Part shown: positions 49,428-58,270 of the stretch, one piece after another
Layout: each line of letters starts with the position of its first letter
How positions within the stretch are numbered: the first letter of the stretch is position 1
Assembly: GCF_017573505.1 (NCBI RefSeq)
Contig: NZ_JAGEOJ010000040.1
Location: forward strand, 1 to 62,437
Origin: Actinomadura barringtoniae
GTDB taxonomy: Bacteria; Actinomycetota; Actinomycetes; Streptosporangiales; Streptosporangiaceae
Direction: 5' to 3'
DNA length: 62,437 bases
Made by a program: the position numbers and the translations under genes
The notes under the pieces: generated by a model
The model's database searches: none
The model's input: the letters and a program-made list of their open reading frames with translations, nothing else
What the model was told of the DNA's origin: nothing

Positions 49428-50161
49428 CGGTATTCGCCGCCGTCGACGGGGATCGCGCTGCCGGTCACGTACCCGGCCTGCTCCGAGCAGAGGAATGCGA
49501 CGAACGCGCCGAAGTCCCCGGGGTCGCCGACCTTGCCCGCCGGGATCTCGTTCGCGACCTTGTCCCAGTCGCCGCCGCGCAGGGTCCGGAGGCGTTCGGT
49601 GGCATGGAAGCCGGGCAGCAGCGAGTTGACGGTCACGCCGTCCCCGGCCACCTCCATCGCCAGCGTCTTGAGGAAGCCCGTGGCCCCCGCCCGCGCGGTG
49701 TTGGACAGGATCAGCGTCGGGATCGGCTGCCGGACGGTGATCGAGGTGATCGCGACGACCCGGCCCCAGCCGCGTTCCTGCATCGCCGGAACGGCCGCCT
49801 TGCACATGGCCACGGTCGACATCAGGTTGAGGTCGATCGCGCTCTGGTAGGCGTCCAGCGGCGTGCCCGCGAACCCGCCCGGCGGCGGACCGCCCGCGTT
49901 GGTGACCAGGATGTCCACGCCGCCCAGCGCGTCCTGCGCCTCCCGTACGAACGCGGTCGCGCCCTCGGGCGTGCCCACGTCCGCGAGGATCGGCGTCGCC
50001 TCCGAGCCCAGCCGCTTGGCGGCCAGGCTGAGCCGGTCCCGGTCGCGCCCGCAGATCGCGACCTTCACGCCCTCGGCGATCAGCGCCTGCGCCGTCGCGA
50101 ACCCCAAGCCACTGCTCGCCGCCGCAACCGCCGCCCGCCGGCCGGCCAATCCAAGATTCAC
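49415..50161 (-). CDS. Short-chain dehydrogenase/reductase
   Basis: The 248-residue protein has the SDR cofactor motif (AAVAAASSGLGFATAQAL), VTNAGGPPPG and a VAITSITVRQPIP strand. Where classical SDRs have YxxxK it reads LSNTARAGATGFLKTLA, a subgroup without the catalytic Tyr in the normal place that is nonetheless common among FabG-like proteins. GTG 50161 is the start and no clear ribosome binding site is seen. Substrate unknown. Confidence 0.85.
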   Translation of the reverse strand: MNLGLAGRRAAVAAASSGLGFATAQALIAEGVKVAICGRDRDRLSLAAKRLGSEATPILADVGTPEGATAFVREAQDALGGVDILVTNAGGPPPGGFAGTPLDAYQSAIDLNLMSTVAMCKAAVPAMQERGWGRVVAITSITVRQPIPTLILSNTARAGATGFLKTLAMEVAGDGVTVNSLLPGFHATERLRTLRGGDWDKVANEIPAGKVGDPGDFGAFVAFLCSEQAGYVTGSAIPVDGGEYRGML

Positions 50162-50200
50162 AGTCCCGAGCCTAACCCGGCGCCCCCGTGTCGATCACCG

Positions 50201-50851
50201 TCAGCACCCCGATCGCCCATAGATCGAATCGACGGCGGGCTGGCCGGTGTAGTTGGGGCCCGCCTGGTCGTCGGCGCCCTGGTAGTCGTACGGGAAGGTC
50301 ACCTCGCGGTGGCCGGTGAGCGAGACGCGGCGGCGGCGCGCGTCGTACGCGAAGCCCTGGCGCCGCAACTCGGCCGCGACCTGCCCCGGTGTGTGGATGC
50401 TTCGTGCGTCGAGGTTGGCCATGAAGCGGCCGTCCGATGCGAGCCAGGAGGCGATGCGGGCCAGCGCCCCCAGCTTGTCGCCGACGTAGTGCAGGCCGTG
50501 CACGCAGGTGATCAGGTCGAACGTGTCCGGCGGCGACCAGCGCGTGACCGAGCCGACGACAAGGCCGAGGTTGGGCAGGCGCTCACCCGGAACGAAGTGG
50601 TCGACCAGGTCGAGCCCGGTGATCTGGACGTGGGGGTGGAGGCGCGCCGCCTCGTGCAGCGCCCTGCCCGTACCGCAGCACAGGTCCAGCCAGCGGATCG
50701 GCGCCGCCAGGGCGGCGGACAGGTCCAGTCCCAGCTCCTTGGCGTAGCCGTTCGAGCCGGTCAGGGAGCGTTCGCGGTTCATGGCGCAGTTGGCCACCAC
50801 CGATGAACGTTCCAGGGCGTCGTCGGGGAGGAGGCGCGTCATGGGGATCAT
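50201..50851 (-). CDS. Class I SAM-dependent methyltransferase
   Basis: The 216-residue protein has methyltransferase motif I (IRWLDLCCGTGRALHEA), an acidic end of strand 2 (ITGLDLVDHF) and motif IV (FDLITCVHGLHYVGD). The C-terminal part includes HREVTFPYDYQG. The substrate is unknown. ATG 50851 has GAGGAG eight bases upstream; ATG 50842 is also in frame. It is divergent from the TrmB regulator, whose ATG is only 34 bases away. Confidence 0.82.
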   Translation of the reverse strand: MIPMTRLLPDDALERSSVVANCAMNRERSLTGSNGYAKELGLDLSAALAAPIRWLDLCCGTGRALHEAARLHPHVQITGLDLVDHFVPGERLPNLGLVVGSVTRWSPPDTFDLITCVHGLHYVGDKLGALARIASWLASDGRFMANLDARSIHTPGQVAAELRRQGFAYDARRRRVSLTGHREVTFPYDYQGADDQAGPNYTGQPAVDSIYGRSGC

Positions 50852-50885
50852 TCTCCTCTCTCCTCGGCCGCGTAGCATTGCGGCG

Positions 50886-51671
50886 ATGAGCACGCGGGAC
50901 GTCCTCGAACACCTTCAGCGGCTGGGCATGTCGGGGTATGAGTCCAAGGCCTATGTCGCGCTGGTGGCGGCCGGGAAGCCGATCAACGGGTACGAGGTGG
51001 CCAAGCGGTCGGGCGTGCCTCGCAGCACGGTCTACGAGACGCTCGGCAAGCTGGTCGCGCGGGGCGCGGCGTACGAGGTCAAGGGGTCGGCGGACGCCAC
51101 CGACTACCTGCCGCTGCCGCCCGAGGCGCTGCTGGAACGGATGCGCCGGGAGTTCGACGGATCGGTGGAGGCGCTGAAGTCGGCCTTGCCCAAGGTGGTC
51201 GCCCAGCCCGAGGCGCCCTTGATCCATGGGCTTCGCGATGGCGAGGCGATGCTGGCGCGCGCCGAGGACGTGGTCGCGGGTGCTCGCGGCGACCTGTTCC
51301 TGTCGGTGTGGCCGGACGAGGCGCGGCGGCTGGCGGTGGGCGTCAGGGCGGCGGCCGAACGGGGCGTCGCGGTCTCGGCAGTCTCGTACGGCGAGGACGA
51401 GCTGAAGGTCGGCACCGTTCACACGCGTGCGTCGGAGGACGGGCTCGGGTACCGGCTGCTCGTGGTGGTGGGGGACCGGCGCGAGGCCATCGTGGGCGGT
51501 TTCGGCGAGGGCGGGGCGTGGGGGATCTACACGGCCGATCCCGCCGTCGCCATGATGGCGGCCGAGTACGTACGGCAGGACATGGCGCTGCGGATCCTGG
51601 CGGAACGGGTCGGGCGCGAGGAGCTGCAGCGGCTGTTCGCCGAGGCGCCGGAGCTGCTCAGGCTCTTCTGA
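50886..51671 (+). CDS. TrmB-family transcriptional regulator
   Basis: The 261-residue protein has an N-terminal TrmB winged helix (MSGYESKAYVALVAAGKPIN, EVAKRSGVPRSTVYETLGKL, about residues 17-75), then a helical linker and the TrmB C-terminal effector domain with GDLFLSVWPDEARRL. TrmB proteins usually sense sugars; the ligand here is unknown. It is divergent from the methyltransferase gene and probably regulates it. Confidence 0.87.
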   Translation: MSTRDVLEHLQRLGMSGYESKAYVALVAAGKPINGYEVAKRSGVPRSTVYETLGKLVARGAAYEVKGSADATDYLPLPPEALLERMRREFDGSVEALKSALPKVVAQPEAPLIHGLRDGEAMLARAEDVVAGARGDLFLSVWPDEARRLAVGVRAAAERGVAVSAVSYGEDELKVGTVHTRASEDGLGYRLLVVVGDRREAIVGGFGEGGAWGIYTADPAVAMMAAEYVRQDMALRILAERVGREELQRLFAEAPELLRLF

Positions 51672-51736
51672 GCCGCCACGCTGGGCACGGCGCGCGGGTG
51701 TGGTGCCTGGACGGGTGTGCCTAGAATGGCGCATCT

Positions 51737-51753
51737 GTTGAGCGAGCGCTTGG
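51737..51753. promoter_or_regulatory. Possible TetR-type operator upstream of the DapB-like gene
   Basis: GTTGAGCGAGCGCTTGG just before the GTG start resembles operators of TetR regulators that control acyl-CoA metabolism in actinobacteria. I rely on remembered pattern similarity only. Confidence 0.35.
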
Positions 51754-51763
51754 TTGGAGAGCC

Positions 51764-52861
51764 GTGTCGTATCGCGTCGGGCAATGGGCCACCGGCAATG
51801 TGGGCAGGCAGGCGCTGCGGGCCATCATCGAGCATCCGGATCTTGAGCTGATCGGCGTCGTCGTGAGCGATCCGGCGAAGGTCGGCGTCGACGCGGGCGA
51901 GCTGGCCGGGCTCGACCAGCGGGTGGGCGTCGCGGCCACCGACGACCCGGCGCGGCTGATCGAGGCCGAGCCGGACGTGGTCGGCTACACCGCCGTCGGC
52001 ACGTCCGGGCGCAAGGAGGTCGCGACGGGCGAACGGCCGCGCGGCGCGGTCGACGACCTGTGCCTGCTGCTGGAGGCGGGCATCAGTGTCGTCTCGACGG
52101 CGCTCATCCCGCTGGTGCATCCCGGCTCTGCCGACCCCGGCGACGTGCGGCGGCTGGAGGAGGCCTGCGAGACCGGCGGCGCCGCTCTGCTCACCACCGG
52201 CCTCGACCCGGGCCTGATGAACGACGTGCTGCCGTTGCTGCTGAGCGGCGTCTGCCTGCGGATCGACGCGGTCAAGGTCAGCGAGGTCATGTCGTACGGG
52301 CTGTGGGACAAGCCCGAGGCGATCGTCGGGAAGTTCGGGTTCGGCAAGCCGCTGGACCACCGCCCGCCGATCCTGCAGCCCGGCGTGCTCACGCTGATGT
52401 GGGGCTCGATCGTCCACCTCATGGCCGAGCAGCTGGACGTGACGCTCGACGAGGTCACCGAGTCGTACGAGCTGTGCCCGGCGCCCGAGAGGTTCGAGAT
52501 CCCGGCGGGCGTCATCGAGAAGGGCATGTCGGCGGGCATGCGCTTCCAGGTCACCGGCGTGGTGAACGGGCGCCCCGCGATCGTCGTCGAGCACGTCACG
52601 CGGCTGCGCGAGGACGTCGGCCTGCCGCACTGGCCGGAGCCGCCGTTCGGGCAGGCCGGGGGCTACCGGGTGGAGATCGACGGGGAGCCGCCCTGGCGCC
52701 TGGACATCGCCAACCCCGGCGCGGCCGACCCGACCGTGCCGGGCACGCTCGCGACCGCGCTGCGCGTGGTGAACGCTATCCCGGCAGTGGCCGAGGCCCC
52801 GCCGGGCCTGCACACCCCGTTCACGCTCCCGCACATCACCGGCCGCCACCTCATGCGCTGA
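51764..52861 (+). CDS. DapB-like NAD(P)H-dependent dehydrogenase
   Basis: The 365-residue protein starts with an NAD(P)-binding motif (VGQWATGNVGRQALRAI) and the DapB-like nucleotide domain (about 1-130), followed by a catalytic alpha/beta domain. It resembles the amine-dehydrogenase-like group (2,4-diaminopentanoate dehydrogenase relatives) and not lysine-pathway DapB itself. Substrate unknown. GTG 51764 has GGAGAG just upstream. The gene stands alone between a TrmB regulator and a convergent hydrolase. Confidence 0.8.
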   Translation: MSYRVGQWATGNVGRQALRAIIEHPDLELIGVVVSDPAKVGVDAGELAGLDQRVGVAATDDPARLIEAEPDVVGYTAVGTSGRKEVATGERPRGAVDDLCLLLEAGISVVSTALIPLVHPGSADPGDVRRLEEACETGGAALLTTGLDPGLMNDVLPLLLSGVCLRIDAVKVSEVMSYGLWDKPEAIVGKFGFGKPLDHRPPILQPGVLTLMWGSIVHLMAEQLDVTLDEVTESYELCPAPERFEIPAGVIEKGMSAGMRFQVTGVVNGRPAIVVEHVTRLREDVGLPHWPEPPFGQAGGYRVEIDGEPPWRLDIANPGAADPTVPGTLATALRVVNAIPAVAEAPPGLHTPFTLPHITGRHLMR

Positions 52862-52874
52862 GCCGGCGCCGCGG

Positions 52875-52904
52875 CCGCTCGGCGCTCAGCCGCTCGGCGC
52901 TCAG
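52875..52904 (-). repeat. 15-bp tandem duplication spanning the hydrolase stop codon
   Basis: CCGCTCGGCGCTCAG is present twice with no gap (52875-52889, 52890-52904). The TCA within the second copy (52901-52903) is the stop codon of the minus-strand hydrolase, so the stop is duplicated 15 bases downstream. Confidence 0.88.
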
Positions 52905-53665
52905 TCGCCGAGCCAGTCCCGGAGGATCGCGCCGGTCTCGTCGAGACGGTCGAGATAGAGCAGATGCCCCGCGTCGATCTCGGTGACCGCGAAGTCGTCG
53001 CCGAGGTCGCGGCGGCAGGCGTTCACGAACACCGGCCGTACGATCCCCGCCCGCGTCGCGACGACCAGGTGCGTGGGAACGGTCGGCGTGACGAACGTGC
53101 GCGCCATCTCCGAGAACGCCGTCACGACCGCCGCGGGCTCGTACCGCCAGCGCCAGCGGCCGTCCTCGCCCTGCACGAGGTGGTCCATCTCGTCGTCGAC
53201 GGCCCCCGGATAGGCCTCCGGCCAGCCCTTCTCCCGTACGTCCCGCGCCTCGTCGGGGTCGGCCCAAGACGGCTGGCTCAACGCGGCATGCGCCTTGCCG
53301 AGAGTGTCGCCGGACGGAAGCCCGATCGACGGATCGAGCAGAACGAGCCGCCGCACGCGTTCGGGCGCCATGCGGGTCACATGCACGGCGATCAGCCCGC
53401 CGAACGAGTGACCGACGACGTCGGCCTCCTCGATGCCCGAGTCGTCCAGCAGCGCCAGCACGTCGCCGGCATGCCGTTCCACGGTCCAGGGCGGGTTGTG
53501 CGACGACCGCCCATGCCCCCGCAAATCCGGCGCCAGAGTGCGGTGCCCCGGCAGATACTCCTCGGCGATCCGGCGCCAGCGGCCCCCGTGCGCCGTGATG
53601 CCGTGCAGCGCGACCACCGGCCGCCCGGAGGGATCGCCGAACCGTCCAACGTGCATGCCCGTCAT
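52901..53665 (-). CDS. Alpha/beta hydrolase
   Basis: The 254-residue enzyme has ALHGITAHGGRWRRIAE for the oxyanion region, DLRGHGRS, the nucleophile elbow GHSFGG (Ser near residue 98) and the terminal His in DAGHLLYLDR. Substrate unknown. ATG 53665 is the likely start (ATG 53656 also in frame); neither has a clear ribosome binding site. It begins 10 bases after the phosphotransferase gene stop on the same strand. Confidence 0.87.
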   Translation of the reverse strand: MTGMHVGRFGDPSGRPVVALHGITAHGGRWRRIAEEYLPGHRTLAPDLRGHGRSSHNPPWTVERHAGDVLALLDDSGIEEADVVGHSFGGLIAVHVTRMAPERVRRLVLLDPSIGLPSGDTLGKAHAALSQPSWADPDEARDVREKGWPEAYPGAVDDEMDHLVQGEDGRWRWRYEPAAVVTAFSEMARTFVTPTVPTHLVVATRAGIVRPVFVNACRRDLGDDFAVTEIDAGHLLYLDRLDETGAILRDWLGD

Positions 53666-53675
53666 GGCCGTAAGA

Positions 53676-54590
53676 CTAGAGATAGACCGCCAAAGCCTCG
53701 GCGATCGCCAACTGCATCTCGTGCATGCCGGGCTCGCCGTCCTCCAGGTCCCACAGGGTGTTCTGCAGGACCCGCGCGTACGTCCAGCCCGCCGCACGCC
53801 GCCGGTCCAGGCCGAGGACCTCCACCATCAGGTCGAAGCGCGCCCGCACGGCCCGGGCCACGTCGCCGGTAGCGGTGATGTCCTCCCACCGGTTGTCCAG
53901 CGCGGGCAGCAGGTCGAACCCGGGGTCACCCGCCAGCGGATTGGGGTCGATCGCCAGCCACGGCTCACGTTCACCGGCCAGCACATTCTCGTAATGCAGA
54001 TCCCAGTGCAGCAGCCGGTCGCCGGGCTCGCTCACCAGCTCCCTGATCAGCGCCGCACTAGTGTCCACCACCCGCTTCGCGCCGCCGTCCAGAACCTCCA
54101 GTGCGTCCGGCACCTGCGTGAGCATGGCGTTGGCGATGTCCTCCAGCCGCCGAATCCCCTCCGGGGCAGGCAACGCGACCAGCCGCTCCAGCAACTCGGC
54201 CAGGATCTGCAGCGCCTTGGTCGCGTCCTCCACATCATCAAGCGAACGATCGGGATCCAGCCGTTCCAGCAACATCGCGCCGGTCGCCTCGTCGTCCTCC
54301 AGCAGCAGGACCGCACCGTTGCCGTTCCACGCGCGCAGCCCCGCCGGCTCGCCCTCGCTCTCCTCGTCCAGGATCTGCAGCTTCAGCACAGCCCGCTCGC
54401 CATCTACGCGTACGACCGGCACCACGATCGCGGCCATCCCGTTCCGCGCCGGACCCTCAGGCCTGAGCCCCCACCCCTCCATCCGGTCCGCCAAAAGCCC
54501 CGGCAGCCGCTCGATCCAAGCCCGCCCCTTGTCCCCGTTGTGCTTAACCGCGAACCCGGCCAACTCCGCCGGCACCTCAACATCGATCAC
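53676..54590 (-). CDS. Aminoglycoside/hydroxyurea phosphotransferase-like kinase
   Basis: The protein has the APH catalytic loop LLHWDLHYENVLAG (HxDxxxxN) and the metal-binding AIDPNPLAGDPGFDL, with the APH(6)/hydroxyurea kinase layout. It may phosphorylate an aminoglycoside-like or other small molecule; resistance is not demonstrated by sequence alone. I chose GTG 54590 (304 residues, VIDVEVPAELAG), where family homology begins; an upstream ATG at 54701 would overlap the divergent gene. Confidence 0.8.
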   Translation of the reverse strand: MIDVEVPAELAGFAVKHNGDKGRAWIERLPGLLADRMEGWGLRPEGPARNGMAAIVVPVVRVDGERAVLKLQILDEESEGEPAGLRAWNGNGAVLLLEDDEATGAMLLERLDPDRSLDDVEDATKALQILAELLERLVALPAPEGIRRLEDIANAMLTQVPDALEVLDGGAKRVVDTSAALIRELVSEPGDRLLHWDLHYENVLAGEREPWLAIDPNPLAGDPGFDLLPALDNRWEDITATGDVARAVRARFDLMVEVLGLDRRRAAGWTYARVLQNTLWDLEDGEPGMHEMQLAIAEALAVYL

Positions 54591-54687
54591 CCACCCGAGC
54601 CTACGATCCGTGCTCGCCGCCCCGGTACTTGTTTTCGTTCGGCGGCTGTGTGGAAGATCTCCCAGGGGCATGTCATCGGGGGGATTC

Positions 54688-56709
54688 ATGTCGGGGGACA
54701 ATTCGTACGAGCCTGTTTATTCTGACCGGGAACTCGGAATGGACAGGAGGATCAGCCGTCGGGATTTTCTGGACGGAATGGCGGTCGCGGCGGGGGCGCT
54801 CGTCGCGGGCGGGGCGCTGTCGGGATGCGCGGCGGGGAAATACGGCGGCATTCACAACGAGGTCGTCAACCCGCCTGACGGGTGGAAGTACGCGGGGACC
54901 GGCGACCCCGCTTATCCGCCCGCGATGCAGGGGCTGCGCGGCAGTACGAACCCGGCGATGCAGATTCCGCACAAGCTGCGCGACGGGGTGTTCTGGTCGG
55001 GGGACCAGAAGATCAACGCGTCGGGGGAGCACTACGACCTGGTCGTGGTCGGTGCCGGGATCAGCGGGCTGAGCTCGGCGTACTTCTTCCACCAGCAGAA
55101 CCCGAACGCCAAGATCCTCGTTCTGGACAACCACGACGACTTCGGCGGGCACGCGCGCCGCAACGAGTTCCACCCCGACGGCAAGCTCCTCATCGGGTAC
55201 GGCGGGTCCCAGTCGATCGAGGACCCGACGGTGTGGAGCCCGAACGCCAAGAAGCTCCTCGCCGACCTCGGCATCGAGGTGAAGAAGTTCGACAAGTATT
55301 ACGACCAGGACTTCAACAAGCGCTGGAAGCTGAACGACTCGGTCTTCATGACCCGGGACATGTTCCCCAACGATTACCTCGCGGTCATGAAGGACGACAC
55401 CCTGACCGCGGAGTCGCTCAAGAGCTCGGGGATGTCGCCCGCGGCTCAGGCGGCGTATCTGCAATTGCAGGACAAGCCCGGGGATTACATGCCGGGTCTG
55501 AGTGACGCCGAGAAGAAGCTGAAGCTGGTCGACCTGACCTATCGGAACTATCTGCGCGACTACGCGAAGATGCCCGAGGAGGTCCTCAACTTCATGCAGA
55601 CCTTCACGAGCGACGAGTGGGGCTTCGGCATCGACGCGTTCGGCGCCATCGACTCGTGGGCGTCGGAGTATCCGGGGTTCGAGGGACTCAAGCTCGACAA
55701 CTCCAAGCCCTACAAGTACTGCGGCCCGACGATCCAGATCCAGTGGGACGCCGACGATCCGTACATCTACCACTTCCCGGACGGCAACAACGGGATCTGC
55801 AAGCTCATCATCGGGCAGTTGATCCCCGGGACCGGCGCGCCCCGCACCATGGACGAGGAGCCGCTCGCCAAGATCGACTACTCGAAGCTGGACGTGGCGG
55901 GCAACGCGGTGCGGCTGCGGCTGAACTCGCCGTGCGTGCGGGTGCAGCACGAGGGCGGCAACATTGGCTCCAAGACCGTGAACGTCGACTTCTACCGCAA
56001 CGGCAAGGTGTACCGCTGCACGGCGGGCAACGTCGTGATGGCCTGCTACAACACGATGGTCCCGTACCTCATGCAGGACCTGCCGCAGCAGCAGAAGGAA
56101 GGGCTCTTCTACGGCACCAAGCTGCCGATCATCTACGCGATGGTGCAGCTGCGGAACTGGCGAGCCTGGGAGCAGCTGAAGATCTACCACACGCGCTTCA
56201 CCAGCGGCGACTGGTGCGTGGCCGAGCTGGACTACCCGGTCAGCATGGGCGGGTACGAGTTCTCCAAGGACCCCGACCAGCCGATCCTCGTCCACATGAT
56301 CCGCATGGCCACGGCGCCCGGTTACGAGAACCCGCGCGGCGGTATCGGCCCGGGTCGCCGCGAACTGTTCGCCCGGCCGTTCGAGCGGTACGAGCGCACT
56401 CTGCGCGACCAGCTCGCCCGGCTGCTGGGGGCGGGCGGCTTCGACCCGGCCAAGGACATTCAAGGGATCACGGTCAACCGCTGGGGGCACGGCTACGCGC
56501 TGGAGTACGGCCGCCCGTGGGCGACGTTCTGGCCGGACGGCCCGCTGCCGTCGGTCATCGGCCGCCAGCCGTACGGGCGTGTCACGATCGCCAACTCCGA
56601 CTCGCAGAACCGCGCGTACGCCGACGCCGCCATCGACGCCGCCTGGCGCGCCGTTCAGGAGCTGGAGGGCAAGCCGTCCGCCGAGCAGCAGGCCGTCCCC
56701 GTGCCTTGA
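54688..56709 (+). CDS. Tat-exported spermidine-dehydrogenase-like flavoprotein
   Basis: The 673-residue protein has a twin-arginine signal (ISRRDFLDGMAVAAGALV) ending near SGC, then YPPAMQGLRGSTNPAM and a HKLRDG stretch that matches the start of spermidine dehydrogenase (SpdH)-type enzymes. The FAD motif VVVGAGISGLSSAYFF is near residue 115, followed by NHDDFGGHARRNEF. It would oxidise polyamines or a related amine outside the membrane. ATG 54688 is preferred (GGGGGGA upstream); ATG 54670 is possible. An 18-bp repeat spans its stop. Confidence 0.8.
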   Translation: MSGDNSYEPVYSDRELGMDRRISRRDFLDGMAVAAGALVAGGALSGCAAGKYGGIHNEVVNPPDGWKYAGTGDPAYPPAMQGLRGSTNPAMQIPHKLRDGVFWSGDQKINASGEHYDLVVVGAGISGLSSAYFFHQQNPNAKILVLDNHDDFGGHARRNEFHPDGKLLIGYGGSQSIEDPTVWSPNAKKLLADLGIEVKKFDKYYDQDFNKRWKLNDSVFMTRDMFPNDYLAVMKDDTLTAESLKSSGMSPAAQAAYLQLQDKPGDYMPGLSDAEKKLKLVDLTYRNYLRDYAKMPEEVLNFMQTFTSDEWGFGIDAFGAIDSWASEYPGFEGLKLDNSKPYKYCGPTIQIQWDADDPYIYHFPDGNNGICKLIIGQLIPGTGAPRTMDEEPLAKIDYSKLDVAGNAVRLRLNSPCVRVQHEGGNIGSKTVNVDFYRNGKVYRCTAGNVVMACYNTMVPYLMQDLPQQQKEGLFYGTKLPIIYAMVQLRNWRAWEQLKIYHTRFTSGDWCVAELDYPVSMGGYEFSKDPDQPILVHMIRMATAPGYENPRGGIGPGRRELFARPFERYERTLRDQLARLLGAGGFDPAKDIQGITVNRWGHGYALEYGRPWATFWPDGPLPSVIGRQPYGRVTIANSDSQNRAYADAAIDAAWRAVQELEGKPSAEQQAVPVP

Positions 56710-56746
56710 TCCGTCCCCGTGCCTTGATTGGTCCTTGTGCGTTGAT
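56693..56746 (+). repeat. 18-bp tandem repeat spanning the SpdH-like gene stop codon
   Basis: CCGTCCCCGTGCCTTGAT is present as two perfect copies (56693-56710, 56711-56728) and a diverged third (56729-56746). Each contains TTGAT, which in the first copy supplies the TGA stop. Confidence 0.93.
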
Positions 56747-56768
56747 TCTTCGGTGTTGAATAACGTCC

Positions 56769-57242
56769 ATGACGCAACGAAACCCCGGTCGTCTGATGTC
56801 CGAGCACGCCGGGATCGTCGAGGCACCGCTGGACGAGGTACGCGAGGTCCTGCTGGCCGTACCGACCGGCAAGCTGCACGGCGCGGAGATTCCGCTGGTC
56901 ATCGGCAGACAGGACGATCGGGAGGTCGTCATCACCGGCGGCCCCGCCACCTTCACCGCCCAGATCTCCGGTGTGACGCTCACCATCGACGTCGACCGGG
57001 AGGCCGGCTGGGTGCAGGCGCGGGGCCAATGGTGGTGGTGCGGGCGCTTCCAGGTGGAAGAGCACCCCGAGGGGGCTCTGATCAGGCAGCAGACGTTCAA
57101 CCTGGCCACCGGCCTGACATCCAGGCTCGTGCCGTTCACCGTCGGCCGCAGCCACCGCGACAACGGCCGCTCGGTGTTCACGCACGTCCTGGAACGCCTC
57201 ACCGAGCTCCGGGGCTGGAAGACCAGACCGTTGAACGACTGA
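56769..57242 (+). CDS. Hypothetical SRPBCC-like protein
   Basis: The 157-residue soluble protein begins, after about 15 residues, with GIVEAPLDEVREVLLAV, the first strand and helix typical of SRPBCC/polyketide-cyclase-like ligand-binding folds, and ends in a long helix (FTHVLERLTELRGW). The assignment is weak and the ligand unknown. No clear ribosome binding site precedes ATG 56769. A terminator follows directly. Confidence 0.6.
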   Translation: MTQRNPGRLMSEHAGIVEAPLDEVREVLLAVPTGKLHGAEIPLVIGRQDDREVVITGGPATFTAQISGVTLTIDVDREAGWVQARGQWWWCGRFQVEEHPEGALIRQQTFNLATGLTSRLVPFTVGRSHRDNGRSVFTHVLERLTELRGWKTRPLND

Positions 57243-57271
57243 AAGGCGCCCGGCCGCGGACCGGGCGCCTT
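57243..57271. terminator. Bidirectional intrinsic terminator
   Basis: AAGGCGCCCGG (57243-57253) pairs perfectly with CCGGGCGCCTT (57261-57271) around a 7-base loop, between convergent genes. Confidence 0.85.
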
Positions 57272-57286
57272 CCTCTCGATGCCTTG

Positions 57287-58123
57287 CTACGGCTTGGGCA
57301 GGGTGCAGCTCGACTGGGTCAGGTCGACGTCACTGCCGGCGATCAGGCAGTTGGCCAGGATGTAGGTCTCCTGGGCGTAGTTGGTGCCCTGGTGCACGGT
57401 CACCTGGCCGTTCTCGTCCACCTCGCACGGGTTGTTCAGCGTGCACTGCTGGCCGTCCTCGTTGCCGGTGTTGTTGACGGCGACGACCTGGCCGGTGGAG
57501 TCGTTGATGACCGGCGAGCCCGAGGTGCCGCCGATCGTGTCGCAGGTCGAGGTGTAGCGGACCGAGTCCTTCCAGGTCCAGTTGCTCTCCTTGAGCCGGT
57601 ACACGAACCCGTCGATCTTGCACGAGTAGATCTTGCGCCAGTAGCCGGAGACCACGCTGATCTGCGTTCCGGCGGTCGGGTGGCCGGGCGCCAGGCGCAG
57701 CGCGTCCGTCCCGTACCGGCTCTTGATCGACGCATACGAGGTGTTGAGCTTGTACAGCGTCACGTCGGTGTCGGTCATCGTGCTGTACTCGATCTGCGTC
57801 GCCCGCAGGGTGCCGAGGCTGCCCTGGCCGGACGGGTTCAGGAGCGTGAACGTACGGCGCGACGAACGGTTCGTGATGACCTGCCCGGGACCGGGCATGC
57901 CGAGTTCGCTGCAGTGCCCGTTCGTCAAGACCATCGCCGGGTCGCTGTCGACGGACTTGGGCCCGCGTACGACCGACCCGGAGCAGTTGCTGAGCGCGAC
58001 GATGGCGTGGAAGTCGGTGGCCTTCACCTTGGCGGGGGCGGCAGGGGCGGGGGATGCGGAGCCGATGACCAGCACGCCACCGGTAAGGGCGGCGGCCATC
58101 AGGCCGATGAGACGTCGGGTCAT
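57287..58123 (-). CDS. Secreted trypsin-like serine protease
   Basis: The 278-residue protein has a Sec-type signal (RRLIGLMAAALTGGVLVIGS, then APAAPA) and a chymotrypsin-fold protease with the full triad: His in LTNGHC, Asp in MTDTDVTLYKL and Ser in GGTSGSPV. Several Cys residues suggest disulfides. It is probably released outside the cell. The 147 bases upstream (58124-58270) show nothing distinct. Confidence 0.9.
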   Translation of the reverse strand: MTRRLIGLMAAALTGGVLVIGSASPAPAAPAKVKATDFHAIVALSNCSGSVVRGPKSVDSDPAMVLTNGHCSELGMPGPGQVITNRSSRRTFTLLNPSGQGSLGTLRATQIEYSTMTDTDVTLYKLNTSYASIKSRYGTDALRLAPGHPTAGTQISVVSGYWRKIYSCKIDGFVYRLKESNWTWKDSVRYTSTCDTIGGTSGSPVINDSTGQVVAVNNTGNEDGQQCTLNNPCEVDENGQVTVHQGTNYAQETYILANCLIAGSDVDLTQSSCTLPKP

Positions 58124-58270
58124 GTGAGAGGTCCTCTCGAGGCGGGGGGTTCACCGGCCCGTGAAGGCCGGTGTCCACGGGGGACACGACATCGACGACA
58201 ACCGGTCAGGATCGACGTCAGCCGCGATGCTAGATCAGCTTCCGCACCCCGAAAAGGCCCGCCGCCCGAC

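Noticed and set aside
53676..54590. Clinical-type aminoglycoside resistance gene
   Set aside because: Family similarity alone does not show resistance; environmental actinomycetes carry many such kinases with other or unknown substrates, and there are no mobile-element signs.
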